A DNA stretch of 64,000 bases from contig JAKSDI010000021.1 in assembly GCA_022360175.1 (NCBI GenBank), positions 90,311 to 154,310 of the forward strand. Reading direction: 5' to 3'. Under the pieces are notes generated by a model, which saw only the letters and a program-made list of their open reading frames with translations, was not told the origin of the DNA and made no database searches. A program made the translations under genes and the position numbers. This DNA comes from Chitinophagales bacterium (lineage in GTDB: Bacteria; Bacteroidota; Bacteroidia; Chitinophagales; Saprospiraceae). Positions 44,588-54,900 of this stretch are shown piece by piece. Numbering within the stretch: position 1 is the stretch's first letter; every line of letters begins with the position of its first letter.

Positions 44588-45622
44588 CTAATCCACTTCA
44601 AATAAAGTTCCAGCTATTCCTGGAGGTACTACTCCGAGGTGTTTATATGCCTTTTCGGTAGCTTCCCGCCCACGAGGAGTACGTTGAATGTATCCCTCCA
44701 TAATCAGGAAAGGCTCATGTACTTCTTCAATAGTACCTGCTTCTTCTCCTACTGCAGTACCAATAGTAGTAATACCTACGGGGCCTCCTTTAAATTTATG
44801 AATGATTGTGGAGAGTATTTTGTTGTCCATTTCATCCAGGCCACCTTCATCTACATTAAGAGCAGAGAGTCCATATTGTGCTATTTTCAAATCTATGGTA
44901 CCATTGCCTTTGATTTGAGCAAAATCGCGAATACGACGCAATAAGGCATTCGCAATACGAGGAGTACCACGACTTCGCCGGGCTATTTCAGTAGCACCAT
45001 CTTCAGTAATAGGTACATCTAATATGCCTGCGGAGCGGATAATAATTTTTTTAAGAGTATTGGTATCATAATAGTCAAGATGGCAATTGATACCGAATCG
45101 GGCACGCATAGGAGCGGTGAGTAAGCCCATCCGGGTAGTAGCTCCTATAAGTGTAAATGGATTAAGGGCAATCTGTATACTTCGGGCATTAGGCCCACTA
45201 TCTATCATGATGTCAATACGGTAATCTTCCATAGCGGAGTATAAATACTCTTCTACTACGGTATTGAGGCGGTGTATTTCATCAATAAAAAGGACATCTC
45301 CCTCGTCGAGATTGGTTAGAAGGCCTGCCAGATCACCCGGTTTTTCCAGTACCGGGCCAGAAGACATCTTCAACTCCGCTTCCAGTTCATAGGCTATAAT
45401 ATGGGATAAAGTAGTTTTACCAAGTCCCGGAGGCCCATGAAGCAATACATGATCCAGGGCATCACCACGTTGGCGAGCTGCCTGAATGAATATTTTTAGA
45501 TTTTCAACTATCTTAGGTTGCCCACTAAAGTCACCTAAAGCCTTGGGACGCAAAGACTTTTCTATTTGATGGTCCTCTGTACTGAGGTGCTCGCTGTCTG
45601 GATTGAGATTCGGATTTTGCAT
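44588..45622 (-). CDS. ruvB: Holliday junction branch-migration helicase RuvB
   Basis: 344 residues, the usual RuvB length. N-terminal [12 protein letters not shown], Walker [10 protein letters not shown], Walker [10 protein letters not shown], sensor [17 protein letters not shown] and a C-terminal winged-helix domain ([18 protein letters not shown]) are present. It is the hexameric AAA+ motor that works with RuvA and RuvC on recombination junctions. Its stop is 19 bp before the Usp start on the same strand, suggesting co-transcription. Confidence 0.97.
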   Translation of the reverse strand: MQNPNLNPDSEHLSTEDHQIEKSLRPKALGDFSGQPKIVENLKIFIQAARQRGDALDHVLLHGPPGLGKTTLSHIIAYELEAELKMSSGPVLEKPGDLAGLLTNLDEGDVLFIDEIHRLNTVVEEYLYSAMEDYRIDIMIDSGPNARSIQIALNPFTLIGATTRMGLLTAPMRARFGINCHLDYYDTNTLKKIIIRSAGILDVPITEDGATEIARRSRGTPRIANALLRRIRDFAQIKGNGTIDLKIAQYGLSALNVDEGGLDEMDNKILSTIIHKFKGGPVGITTIGTAVGEEAGTIEEVHEPFLIMEGYIQRTPRGREATEKAYKHLGVVPPGIAGTLFEVD

Positions 45623-45974
45623 ATGGGTGTAAATATCGGCTTTATTATATTATTCGGCAAACTAAAGTCAAGGGAAGTAAATTTATAAAGGCGTCGCCTC
45701 GAAGGCAGATTAAATAAGCTTAAGCACTTGCTGAGTGTAAAAAATTATTACATTTGTGCTGCTTTTTGGGCTTGGCTCTAACCCTTATGATTCTACCCTT
45801 TGGGGGAGGATAGATAAAAGCCCATCCTTCACCTATATTATATAAAGAAATGGTCAAAGAGTAAATCAATCATTTATGCTGAGTAACTTAAGCTTATAAG
45901 CTGAATATCAAAGCAAAACAAAAAACTTAATCGGCGGATTTATTTTTTGATTAGTACTAAAAACGTGTAATAAC
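45623..45974. other. 352-bp divergent intergenic region (ruvB / icd)
   Basis: Holds the promoters of ruvB (-) and icd (+). A good candidate for icd lies at 45728-45756. No gene or structured RNA was recognised in the remaining ~220-bp leader. Confidence 0.6.
45728..45756 (+). promoter_or_regulatory. Candidate Bacteroidota promoter upstream of icd
   Basis: TTG at 45728-45730, an 18-bp spacer and TACATTTG at 45749-45756 fit the TTTG-N19-TAnnTTTG pattern with a one-base shorter gap. The start site would fall near 45763, leaving a ~210-nt leader before icd. Confidence 0.5.
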
Positions 45975-47240
45975 ATGAGCGGATCAAAAGTAACGATTGA
46001 AAATGGTAAACTAAACGTCCCCAATGACCCAATTCTTCCTTACATTGAAGGTGATGGTATTGGGCCTGATATTTGGGCTGCTGCAGAGCGTGTATTAGAT
46101 GCAGCAGTAGAGAAAGCATACAATGGTGAACGTAAAATCCACTGGAAAGAAGTACTTGCTGGACAAAAAGCATTTGATAATACAGGAGAGTGGTTGCCGC
46201 AGGAAACACTGGATTCTATCAAAGAATACCTTGTTGCTATAAAAGGCCCTCTTACAACCCCTGTTGGTGGTGGTATCCGCTCATTGAACGTAGCACTTCG
46301 CCAAAAGCTGGATTTATTCGCATGTGTACGTCCTGTACGTTGGTTTACAGGTGTACCTTCTCCAGTAAAAGAACCAGGATCTATTGATATGGTGATTTTC
46401 CGCGAGAATACAGAAGATATATATGCTGGTATCGAATATTTGAATGGAACGGAAGAAGTAGAGAAACTAAAGAAATTCTTGATGGATGAGATGGGAGTTA
46501 GTCAGATTCGTTTCCCAGACTCTGTTTCACTAGGTATTAAGCCAGTATCTGTAGAAGGTACGGAACGCCTGGTTCGTTCTGCAATTGAATATGCATTAGA
46601 CAATAAGCTACCTTCTGTTACCCTTGTACACAAAGGGAATATCATGAAGTTTACAGAGGGTAAATTTAAAGAGTGGGGGTACGAACTGGCAGAGCGTGAG
46701 TATGGAGATAAGGTGTTCACCTGGGCACAATATGACCGCATTGCTGCTGATGAAGGCAAAGATGCAGCCAATAAAGCACAAGATGAAGCATTGGCTAGTG
46801 GTAAAATCCTAATTAAGGATTCTATTGCTGATGCATTCCTACAGCAAATCTTATTGCGTCCAAAAGAATATTCTGCAATTGCGACACTGAACTTGAATGG
46901 CGATTATGTTTCTGATGCCTTGGCAGCACAGGTAGGTGGTATTGGTATCGCTCCAGGTGCTAATATCAATTATGAAACAGGTATGGCTATCTTTGAAGCT
47001 ACTCACGGTACTGCTCCTAAGTATGCAGGCCTTGATAAAGTCAACCCTAGCTCTGTAATCCTATCAGGAGAGATGATGTTGCGCTATATGGGATGGAAAG
47101 AAGCTGCTGACCTGATTGTAAAAGGTGTGGAAGGTGCGATTGCTGGCAAGCGTGTTACTTATGATTTCCACCGTTTAATGGACGGCGCTACACTATTGAA
47201 GTGTTCTGAGTTTGGTGATGAAATCATCGCTAATATGTAA
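45975..47240 (+). CDS. icd: NADP-dependent isocitrate dehydrogenase
   Basis: 421 residues. [13 protein letters not shown] at the start, [12 protein letters not shown] (with the regulatory Ser), [33 protein letters not shown] and the C-terminal [11 protein letters not shown] and [18 protein letters not shown] motifs all match the homodimeric NADP enzyme of the E. coli type. It oxidises isocitrate to 2-oxoglutarate in the TCA cycle. Monocistronic, with its own terminator 40 bp downstream. Confidence 0.97.
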   Translation: MSGSKVTIENGKLNVPNDPILPYIEGDGIGPDIWAAAERVLDAAVEKAYNGERKIHWKEVLAGQKAFDNTGEWLPQETLDSIKEYLVAIKGPLTTPVGGGIRSLNVALRQKLDLFACVRPVRWFTGVPSPVKEPGSIDMVIFRENTEDIYAGIEYLNGTEEVEKLKKFLMDEMGVSQIRFPDSVSLGIKPVSVEGTERLVRSAIEYALDNKLPSVTLVHKGNIMKFTEGKFKEWGYELAEREYGDKVFTWAQYDRIAADEGKDAANKAQDEALASGKILIKDSIADAFLQQILLRPKEYSAIATLNLNGDYVSDALAAQVGGIGIAPGANINYETGMAIFEATHGTAPKYAGLDKVNPSSVILSGEMMLRYMGWKEAADLIVKGVEGAIAGKRVTYDFHRLMDGATLLKCSEFGDEIIANM

Positions 47241-47280
47241 GAACGTGTTGAACTGATTGGTGACAATCATTTCAAGTATA

Positions 47281-47322
47281 AAAAATCCCGAATGTTGACT
47301 AATGTTGACATCCGGGATTTTT
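47281..47322. terminator. Intrinsic terminator after icd
   Basis: AAAAATCCCG (47281-47290) pairs with CGGGATTTTT (47313-47322), with further pairing AATGT/ACAT inside; a T-run follows on + and an A-run precedes, so it can act in both directions between icd and the convergent T9SS protein gene. Confidence 0.85.
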
Positions 47323-47347
47323 TATTGTGATCAATTTCTTACCAACT

Positions 47348-49255
47348 TTAATGTTTTATAAAAGGTTCTGCAAATATTCCTGTTTTACTAAGGATCTTTA
47401 TCACATAAGCACCTGAAGGCAATTGATCAAGGGGGATTTCAATCTCTTCCCCGTTTTTCTGTAAGGGCCAGTATTTTACTAATTGCCCGGTAGAGGTAGT
47501 AATAATAAGATCGCTATCAGACGAAAGAGGAGGAAGCTTAACCTTAATTAAATCAGTGGCAGGATTAGGGTAGACTGATAGGCCGCTAGTAATTGATATA
47601 TCATCTGATTCCGAGGTATTAGAAGTAGTACGCAATTTCATTCTGAGCACAGCAGCCTGTTCGTATCCAAAACCACCCAGGAACCAATTATTGAAAAATA
47701 AGATGGTAGAAACATCATTATAAACGATGTCGTCATTGAATGCATGAAAGATTGTATTGGCAGTACCTTCGTATCTGATACTCAATACGTAGCGTTGTCC
47801 TGGTTCAAGTATTACTTCATCGTTGTAAAGAGGAATAAGCTGAGTAGAAAAAATATCAAAATCCAGGCTGCCGGGCAGGAATGTATAATTTTGGTAAGCA
47901 ATCAGCTCCAGATCATCATAGGTATTAAAACTAAAATTGGAGAAATCTGGAAAAATCAATTCTGATACTCTATATAAATTAATGGTGACGGATTCTCCTT
48001 CAAGAGGGCCATCAATAGAATCACGAGCAACAGCAAAGCTTACTTCATCTACAGTCCAGTTATTTAAAGAAAAATCACCCATCTGATAGACATTGGCAAT
48101 TTCATAATCACCACTTGCCAATGGCCGCAAGCCTAGATCATAATCACTTTCCTTTGCAAATTCATCTTCTGTTACCCGAAAGTTTGTCTCCAGTTCATTA
48201 TTACTTATAATATAATCTATTCCGTCCAGCAGTTTGGTTCTATAGACTAATCGATATTCACCTTCTGGCAATTGAGGGATGAATACCTGAGGCAGGCTAA
48301 TCATGGAATCAATACATAAGCCTGGTAGGCCATGCACAATCATGCTATCCATGTATATTAATTCTTGTTGTGCTCCCTGTTGCTGAAAGAGATCTACCTG
48401 AAAGCTGATACTATCAAGTGTCTCGGTACCTAGATTGGTAATATATGCATTAAAATGAAGCGTATCAGAGGGGATTTGGAAAGCAGGTTGTGCAAAACTG
48501 GATAATGGATAATCTATTTGTTCTAGTACGAGTTCTTTTTGAGGTGGCGATATTACTTTAACATCATCTATAATCCAGAAGTAATATCTGCCTTCCCATA
48601 AAAAACGAATTTTGACCTGTGGAAAACCAGCCGCTACTTCGGAAATATCCAGGAGCTCAATATCATTTACGGAAGTGCTTCCATTTTCAGTAGCTATTTG
48701 ATTGATTGGGATGTCTAACCAGGTTTCTCCATTGTCATTAGAAATACTTACGATTGTAGAAGGTAGATTCCGATTTCCTCGTGCAAACTGATGAAATTGA
48801 AGATATACCTTTTCATCGAAGGAGCAATTGATGGCAGGAGTAGTCAATGATGCTCTTTGTTCTCCAGGAAAGGGCCCCTGGCCTATCCCCGTGCCTCCAC
48901 TTTCGTAGGCATCAGAATTAAAGAAAACAGCACCATTATCAGCACTTTCAGAGTCGATGGCAGGGCGATTGTTCCAGAAAAGAGCACTGTATGTTTCATT
49001 GTCAACCCACACACTATCCGCTTTGCCATTAGAGGTCCAATGCCAAGTAGCGCCGATGGGGTTTCCCGGGCTAATATCCCAATCAAAAGGAATACCTCCA
49101 TCAAAATCCTCTTCAAAGAGAATAGTCGGTTGCGCAAAGATATTCGGACTGCTAATTATTAGAAGACATCCGAATATAGGGTAGATCAGTAATGATTGAA
49201 TCGACAAGATTCCGTATTTATTTAATAGGTTTAAGCAGAGAAAGATTCTCCACAT
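47348..49255 (-). CDS. Secreted T9SS type A sorting domain protein
   Basis: 635 residues. An N-terminal hydrophobic signal (LLIYPIFGCLLIISS, cleavage near IFAQ) is followed by a MAM/jelly-roll-like domain (FEEDFDGGIPFDWD, VYLQFHQFARG, RFLWEGRYYFWIIDDVKV), Ig-like beta domains, and a C-terminal type A sorting domain (LSVYPNPATDLIKVKLP, LPSGAYVIKIL). Expected to be exported by Sec then T9SS and attached at the surface. The ATG at 49255 overlaps the Fe-S carrier gene by 25 bp; the true start may be slightly later. Ligand or enzyme activity is not evident. Confidence 0.88.
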   Translation of the reverse strand: MWRIFLCLNLLNKYGILSIQSLLIYPIFGCLLIISSPNIFAQPTILFEEDFDGGIPFDWDISPGNPIGATWHWTSNGKADSVWVDNETYSALFWNNRPAIDSESADNGAVFFNSDAYESGGTGIGQGPFPGEQRASLTTPAINCSFDEKVYLQFHQFARGNRNLPSTIVSISNDNGETWLDIPINQIATENGSTSVNDIELLDISEVAAGFPQVKIRFLWEGRYYFWIIDDVKVISPPQKELVLEQIDYPLSSFAQPAFQIPSDTLHFNAYITNLGTETLDSISFQVDLFQQQGAQQELIYMDSMIVHGLPGLCIDSMISLPQVFIPQLPEGEYRLVYRTKLLDGIDYIISNNELETNFRVTEDEFAKESDYDLGLRPLASGDYEIANVYQMGDFSLNNWTVDEVSFAVARDSIDGPLEGESVTINLYRVSELIFPDFSNFSFNTYDDLELIAYQNYTFLPGSLDFDIFSTQLIPLYNDEVILEPGQRYVLSIRYEGTANTIFHAFNDDIVYNDVSTILFFNNWFLGGFGYEQAAVLRMKLRTTSNTSESDDISITSGLSVYPNPATDLIKVKLPPLSSDSDLIITTSTGQLVKYWPLQKNGEEIEIPLDQLPSGAYVIKILSKTGIFAEPFIKH

Positions 49256-49587
49256 CCACAGGTATCCGAAGCATTAGGGTTATTAAAAGAGAAACCACGG
49301 TTGTTTAAACCATTTTCCCAGTCAATTTCCATTCCCAACAAATATATAGCATGTGCTTTTTGCATCAAAATTTTAATTCCTGATACATCATACACATCAT
49401 CATTTTCTTTGGGAGCATCAAAGCCTAAAATATATGAAAAGCCAGAACAACCACCTCCTTTTACACCTACTCTAAGGCCATGTTCTTCAGAAATATTTTG
49501 CTCATCTTTGATGCGTAATAATTCACGTACAGCTCCATTGGTCAAGCTGATTGGAGCCTTTATGTTGGTTTCCTTTATAGCACTCAT
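49231..49587 (-). CDS. A-type iron-sulfur cluster carrier (IscA/SufA/ErpA family)
   Basis: 118 residues. The three conserved cysteines are present: GGGCSGFSY and the C-terminal DTCGCGESF. Start region ISLTNGAVRELLRIKDE is typical. It accepts and passes on Fe-S clusters in the cytoplasm. Its 3' end overlaps the ORF of the T9SS protein by 25 bp. Which of IscA, SufA or ErpA it corresponds to cannot be told from sequence alone. Confidence 0.93.
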   Translation of the reverse strand: MSAIKETNIKAPISLTNGAVRELLRIKDEQNISEEHGLRVGVKGGGCSGFSYILGFDAPKENDDVYDVSGIKILMQKAHAIYLLGMEIDWENGLNNRGFSFNNPNASDTCGCGESFSA

Positions 49588-49613
49588 ATTTTTTCTAGGA
49601 TGTCAATTTTAGT

Positions 49614-49656
49614 ACCTGTTTGGAATTGGCTTTGCATTATTGAAATCCGAACAGGT
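49614..49656 (-). promoter_or_regulatory. Leader hairpin upstream of the Fe-S carrier gene
   Basis: ACCTGTTTGGA (49614-49624) pairs with TCCGAACAGGT (49646-49656) with a single G-U/mismatch position, 27 bp before the start codon. It could be a 5' leader hairpin or an upstream terminator. No known riboswitch is recognised. Confidence 0.35.
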
Positions 49657-49852
49657 TTATAATGATGGTGTCATTAATACACAAATATATGCTAAAGTAA
49701 GCTAAAGTCCTTCATTATATATAGATGTGTTTTTACTTCCAACACTAACACCTGCCTATAAGGTTTAGTTCGATTGCATAAGTTTTGTACTTTTACGGTC
49801 AAATATTCAATTTTATTGAAGATTAATCATACAACAACCTGACTTTAATTAT

Positions 49853-50377
49853 ATGCTATCGTTCTTTTTGGAGTTATTAAAGCTAACCATTCCGGGCTTA
49901 TTAGTCTTTCTGGCTGCTTATTTTGTATTGAAAACCTACATGGAAAATCAACAAAAACTAAGTAGTTTGAAGATTCGCGAATCACAACTCAAAACAACGC
50001 TACCGTTGAAATTGCAGGCTTATGAGCGCCTGTCCCTCTTTTGCGAACGCATCGCCATTCCGAATTTGTTGTTGCGAATTCGGGCAGAAGAAATGAGCGT
50101 GGCAGAATTCAGGATCGCTTTAATGCTGGCTATTCAGCAGGAGTACGAACACAATATCACCCAGCAAGTATATGTCTCCCAACAGTTGTGGGAAATTATA
50201 AAAATGACTCGTAACGAATCCGTAGAAATGGTTACGATGGTTGCCGAACGCCTAGATGCTAAAAACAGTGGCCGTGAATTGGCAGCCGGTTTAATGCACT
50301 TACTCAGTCAGCGAGAAAGCACTGCTGTAGAGACCGCTTTGGTTGCTATTAAAAGAGAAGCTGCTACTAATTTTTAA
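49853..50377 (+). CDS. Conserved membrane-anchored protein of unknown function
   Basis: 174 residues. One N-terminal transmembrane helix (about residues 5-27, ELLKLTIPGLLVFLAAYFVL) is followed by a helical, basic cytoplasmic region with LKLQAYERLSLFCERI and a later helix bundle (AIQQEYEHNITQQVYVSQQLWE). This layout matches a small family I recall from Bacteroidota genomes; no function is established. It stands alone between the Fe-S carrier and the aminotransferase-like gene. Confidence 0.8.
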   Translation: MLSFFLELLKLTIPGLLVFLAAYFVLKTYMENQQKLSSLKIRESQLKTTLPLKLQAYERLSLFCERIAIPNLLLRIRAEEMSVAEFRIALMLAIQQEYEHNITQQVYVSQQLWEIIKMTRNESVEMVTMVAERLDAKNSGRELAAGLMHLLSQRESTAVETALVAIKREAATNF

Positions 50378-50510
50378 TTGCTTAGTATATCGCTTTTATT
50401 CCCTCTTGAGCATATAGAATTATTCAAATATTTACATACCATAAGTGAAAGATAGCAAATGCATGACATTTTTCATTTGCGCCCTCTCACTTGTTTGTAA
50501 CTTATCTACT

Positions 50511-51791
50511 ATGCCAAAAAGAAGGAAGTTTTTAAGAACACTATCAACACTTGCTGTCTTAGCACCCTGGGCAACTAAAATTCGTGCTAACAATAATACG
50601 GCTCTTTCATTAGACAGTTGGAAAGGCCTGACAAAAGAAGAGTTAGTTAAGGACGAGCGTTTTTGGCATCAGATCAAACAGGCATATACCGTATCACCTT
50701 CTATTATCAATTTGAATAATGGAGGTGTTTCCCCCCAACCACGAGTAGTACAGGAAGCTGTAGAACGCTACAATCGGATGAGCAATGAGATTCCCAGTTA
50801 TTATATGTGGAGAGTATTAGACAAAGGAAGAGAGGGAATTAGAGATAAATTAGCAGAAATTGCAGCTTGTTCACCCGAAGAAATAGCTATTCATCGCAAT
50901 GCTTCAGAAGCTCTAGAGACAGTCATTTTTGGCTTGAGGCTCAAGGCTAATGATGAAGTAGTAATGACCCACTACGATTATCCGAATATGGAAAATGCCT
51001 GGAAGCAACGGGCACACAGGGATAATGTAGTTATTAAATATGCTGAAATTGACCCTGTAAATGGGACTGCCGAGAATTTGGAAAAAGCATTTCTGGATCA
51101 ATTCACCGCTCGTACGAAGGTGGTACATATTACACATATTATCAATTGGAATGGTTGTGTATTGCCAGTAGCATCGATAGCAAAAAAAGCACGTGAAAGG
51201 GGTATAGAAGTTGTCGTAGATGGGGCTCATTCTTTTGCTCATCTCAATTTTGCTATTCCCGATTTAAATTGCGATTACTTTGGTACAAGCCTTCACAAAT
51301 GGTTATGCGCACCTTTTGGAAGTGGTATGCTATATATACGAAAGGAAAAAATTAAGAACTTGTATCCATTATTCGCTGCTAGTGATCCTGAAAGTGATGA
51401 TATTCGTAAGTTTGAAAACATAGGTACTCGTTCGAATGCTATAGAGCAAGCTATCGGCCAGGCTATTGATTTTCATCTAATGATCGGTTCCGAACTGAAA
51501 GAAGAACGCCTCCGTTATCTCAAAGACTACTGGTTAGAACGATTAAGGAGAATTCAAAAAGTGAAAACTCACTCGCCTGCAAATATAGATTTAAGTTGTG
51601 CGATCGCAATGTTTAGTATAGAAGGAGTAGAGTCATTAAAATTATCTAGTTGGTTGTTGAATGATAATCAGGTGCATACTATCGGTATTCAAAAAGGCTC
51701 TTTGGACGGTATCAGAGTAACTCCCAATGTATATACACTTACTAGTGATTTAGACCGATTTATAAAAGCAGTAAAGAAATATGCTGAATAG
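50511..51791 (+). CDS. Tat-exported class V aminotransferase-like enzyme (isopenicillin N epimerase type)
   Basis: 426 residues from ATG 50511, chosen because it yields a twin-arginine signal (KRRKFLRTLSTLAVLAP); an upstream GTG at 50445 would bury it. PLP-dependent class V fold: INLNNGGVSPQPRVV, HRNASEALETVIFG, VDGAHSFAHL and the PLP lysine in TSLHKWLCAP. The closest known group is the isopenicillin N epimerase/cysteine desulfurase-like branch. Folded export with bound PLP fits Tat. Substrate unknown. Confidence 0.88.
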   Translation: MPKRRKFLRTLSTLAVLAPWATKIRANNNTALSLDSWKGLTKEELVKDERFWHQIKQAYTVSPSIINLNNGGVSPQPRVVQEAVERYNRMSNEIPSYYMWRVLDKGREGIRDKLAEIAACSPEEIAIHRNASEALETVIFGLRLKANDEVVMTHYDYPNMENAWKQRAHRDNVVIKYAEIDPVNGTAENLEKAFLDQFTARTKVVHITHIINWNGCVLPVASIAKKARERGIEVVVDGAHSFAHLNFAIPDLNCDYFGTSLHKWLCAPFGSGMLYIRKEKIKNLYPLFAASDPESDDIRKFENIGTRSNAIEQAIGQAIDFHLMIGSELKEERLRYLKDYWLERLRRIQKVKTHSPANIDLSCAIAMFSIEGVESLKLSSWLLNDNQVHTIGIQKGSLDGIRVTPNVYTLTSDLDRFIKAVKKYAE

Positions 51792-51930
51792 TGAATTTTC
51801 GGATTTCTGATTGGACTCGGCTCCATTTTACTATCAAGGATCTTTCAGGCATCGGTTTTCAGATGTACTGTGAAATTGAAATGCCGTATCAAACACAAGC
51901 TCAAAACGCAAGCGCATACATTATCTTACC

Positions 51931-51979
51931 AATCACCAATCACCAATCACCAATCACCAATCACCAATCACCAATCACC
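51931..51979. repeat. Heptanucleotide tandem repeat (AATCACC)x7
   Basis: Seven exact copies of AATCACC fill 51931-51979 between two convergent genes. No spacer variation, so not a CRISPR. Likely a short tandem repeat of slippage origin. Confidence 0.97.
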
Positions 51980-51989
51980 ATAAAACTTC

Positions 51990-54900
51990 CTACCGAAAAG
52001 GATTCAGCTCTTTTCTGATATTAGTCGAAATACCAGCGTAAACCAGTAAGAGAAGTTCATCGGCAGTTATATTAGCAGCATTAGAAAAACCAGTCCGAAG
52101 ATCTGTTAGTGTATTACCGCTATCGTAGATTCGAATGACTTTATTTTGATGATTGGAGTGTTCTCCTTGTAGTGAAACCTGGATGGGAAGGGGGTTTCGG
52201 TGGGCGGTATAGAACAAATGAATACCTAGTTCTCCTGCAAGAAGTTTACGAATAGAAAAACCTTCTACAGCGATTTTCCCATTTTCCTTATCCACCGTAT
52301 GAGAAATGTCTAACAGCTTAAAAAGTGCAGTATACTTCTCTAGTAAGAAAAGAGCCTCCTGTTGCCCTAAACCAGTGATATATGATTTTATATACATCTC
52401 ACAATGATCAGGAGGGCCTGATAAAACGCCTTTTAACTGTAATTGTAATATGCTGGTTTTGAAGAAATTACTAACAAACTCTGTTTTGAGGCTATCAAAT
52501 TGTACAATGGCATATTGGTAAGCTTCACTCAATTCTTTAATACCTTCTTTTTGAAATAAGCGGTCCTTAATATTTTCTCTGACACCCTTGGTAGAAAAAT
52601 CACGGCGCGGAATAAGATTAACAGGCTTATATCTTAAGGGGATAGAAGGGCCTACTTTATAGTACCGATCCCTAAATCCAAGCATGATATTTTGTATGGC
52701 TTCCTTACGCTCTTCTATTTTGGCTTTGAAATGATAATACTGCCAATTGGTTTGTCCCGTAGCTTGCCAATCGACATAAACCATTGGTTTTTCAAGCTGT
52801 TCCTGTTCTGCTTCAAAACCTTGCAGTCGTTGCTTGATTCTGTCAATTTGTTTTAATAGAGAATTGTAAAAACGGCGCCCCTGTGTTTCATCGGGCAATT
52901 CAGGTAACCAATCTTCCTCAATAGAGGAGACGAAATCCAATGATCGAATATGGGGTACTAATCGATCGTCATCCAGAAGAATATCAAATAATATAGGTGT
53001 GTCTGTATAAGTGGCAATTAGTTGTTCTGCAGACAGTGCAGTCAGGTCTCTTTCTATTTGACGCTTGAGTGCCCTGCCTCCCATACGAGCATCGTATCCT
53101 CTTCTGGCAACCCACTCCAAAGCTTCCTGAGAAATATTTAGTATAGTGGCACGCCTTACAAAACCATCCCGTTGTAGCAGTTCCTTGATTTGTAAACGGG
53201 CTATATTTAGAATGTGCTCTAGCTGGAGTGATTTGAAGATGACCGTCTTATCGATACGATTGATAAATTCAGGGCGAAAACTCAATTCTACAGCTCTTTT
53301 GTATATACCTTCATCTATTTCACCATTTCCATGGAAACCTAGCTGGATAGCTGCCTGGCGTGCTCCCACATTTGAAGTCATAATAATAACTACATTCGTA
53401 AAGTCAATGGTACGCCCCAAACTATCCGTCAGGCGCCCATCGTCCAATACCTGAAGAAGGAGATCTAATACTAGAGGGTGTGCTTTTTCAATTTCATCCA
53501 ACAATAAAATTCCAAAAGGACGATATCTGATAGCTCCGGTAAGTTGCCCCTCCGGATTGTAATAATCACCAATAAGGCGTTGTACAGCTCCTGCGTCAAT
53601 ATATTCATTCATATCAAAACGCATGAGGTAATCTTCGCTCCCCATTAGGTGTTTGCACAATACTTTTGCTGCCTGTGTTTTTCCTACACCAGTGGGGCCT
53701 ATAAATAAAAGAGAACTTAGAGGGCGGTAACGATTAGTCAGTTTTGCTTTGATGAGATGAATTACACCTTCTAAGGCGTCAACAGCCGTAGCTTGCCCTA
53801 CTAATTCCTGAGCTATAAGGTTTTTAATGCTGCCTTCCTCTGTAGTCTGAGTAGCATCAAATATGTTTTCTTGAAGCCCACTATATGCTTTGAATTCGTC
53901 TCTTACCTCAGGTGCATCAACCGTTTGGAAACGATATTTGCTAGATAATTGACGCATGAGTTTTACGATACTCCCAGGAAGGGGCTTATTTCGAAGGTAA
54001 TTACGTTGTATATCTAAGAGTTGTTGTACCGCCTGTATTTTGATAATAGTTCCGCTGGATTGTTCCAGTTGTTTTCTTTTGCGGAGAATGATCTTGACAG
54101 ATTTCTCAGGTACAGGCTCGTGTATTCGAACAACTCTGAATAGATTGCTAAAACGCCTGCCTTGCTCTTGTACTATCTTCCATTCTTCAGGTGTTGCAGC
54201 AATAATGACTTGTAGCTCACGCTTTTCAAGATACGGGCGTAAGACATCACTGAGCGTCATATTATTTTGAGCCGACTTTCCAATGCGTAGTAGTGCTACA
54301 GGATTATCAAAAAATAACTTATCGCTTGGAGCTTTTTTGGATTTGGGTTGGCGAACATATTCAATAATGGATTCAAAACGCTTTTGCCACATGCCTACAA
54401 TGCTCATACCTGAGATGATGCGGGTAGGGTCAATATGCCATACTCGTTGTGCTTTGCCTTTTTGAGGTTGATAATAACTACTTTCATGCCGCCATATTGT
54501 TTCCTGCAAAATGGTATGTTTTCCAACACCTTCAGGGCCTACTAATGCAATAGGAGTATTGCCGGCCTGAAAGATAGCCTGATAAAGTTGTTCTACCAGT
54601 TCATCTTGATAGTAAGCCCGCTCCAACTCTGAAGGATAGAGGCTGTTGAGGTCTTGTCCGACTTTTTCTATTTCTTCAATTCCCTTGAAACTGGTATCTG
54701 TAACCAAACTGGTGAAAAACCAATTATCAGGTTCTTTCTTGAAATCAAAAGCAGTTTCTCCAATATTTATGGTGAGTTCTATTTGTGAAACGAATTCTCG
54801 TTTGCTGGCAAAATAGTCTTCAGGGCGAAAATTGCTTTCATCATCCTGCTTAAATCGCTTTAACAGGCGTTTAATGATCCGCTCCGTTTCTTGCCGGACT

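Noticed and set aside
51931..51979. CRISPR-like array
   Set aside because: Repeats are 7 bp with no spacers and no cas genes nearby.
51791..52018. 75-codon + frame after the aminotransferase-like gene
   Set aside because: Half of it is translated heptamer repeat, and it overlaps the end of the ClpB-like gene.
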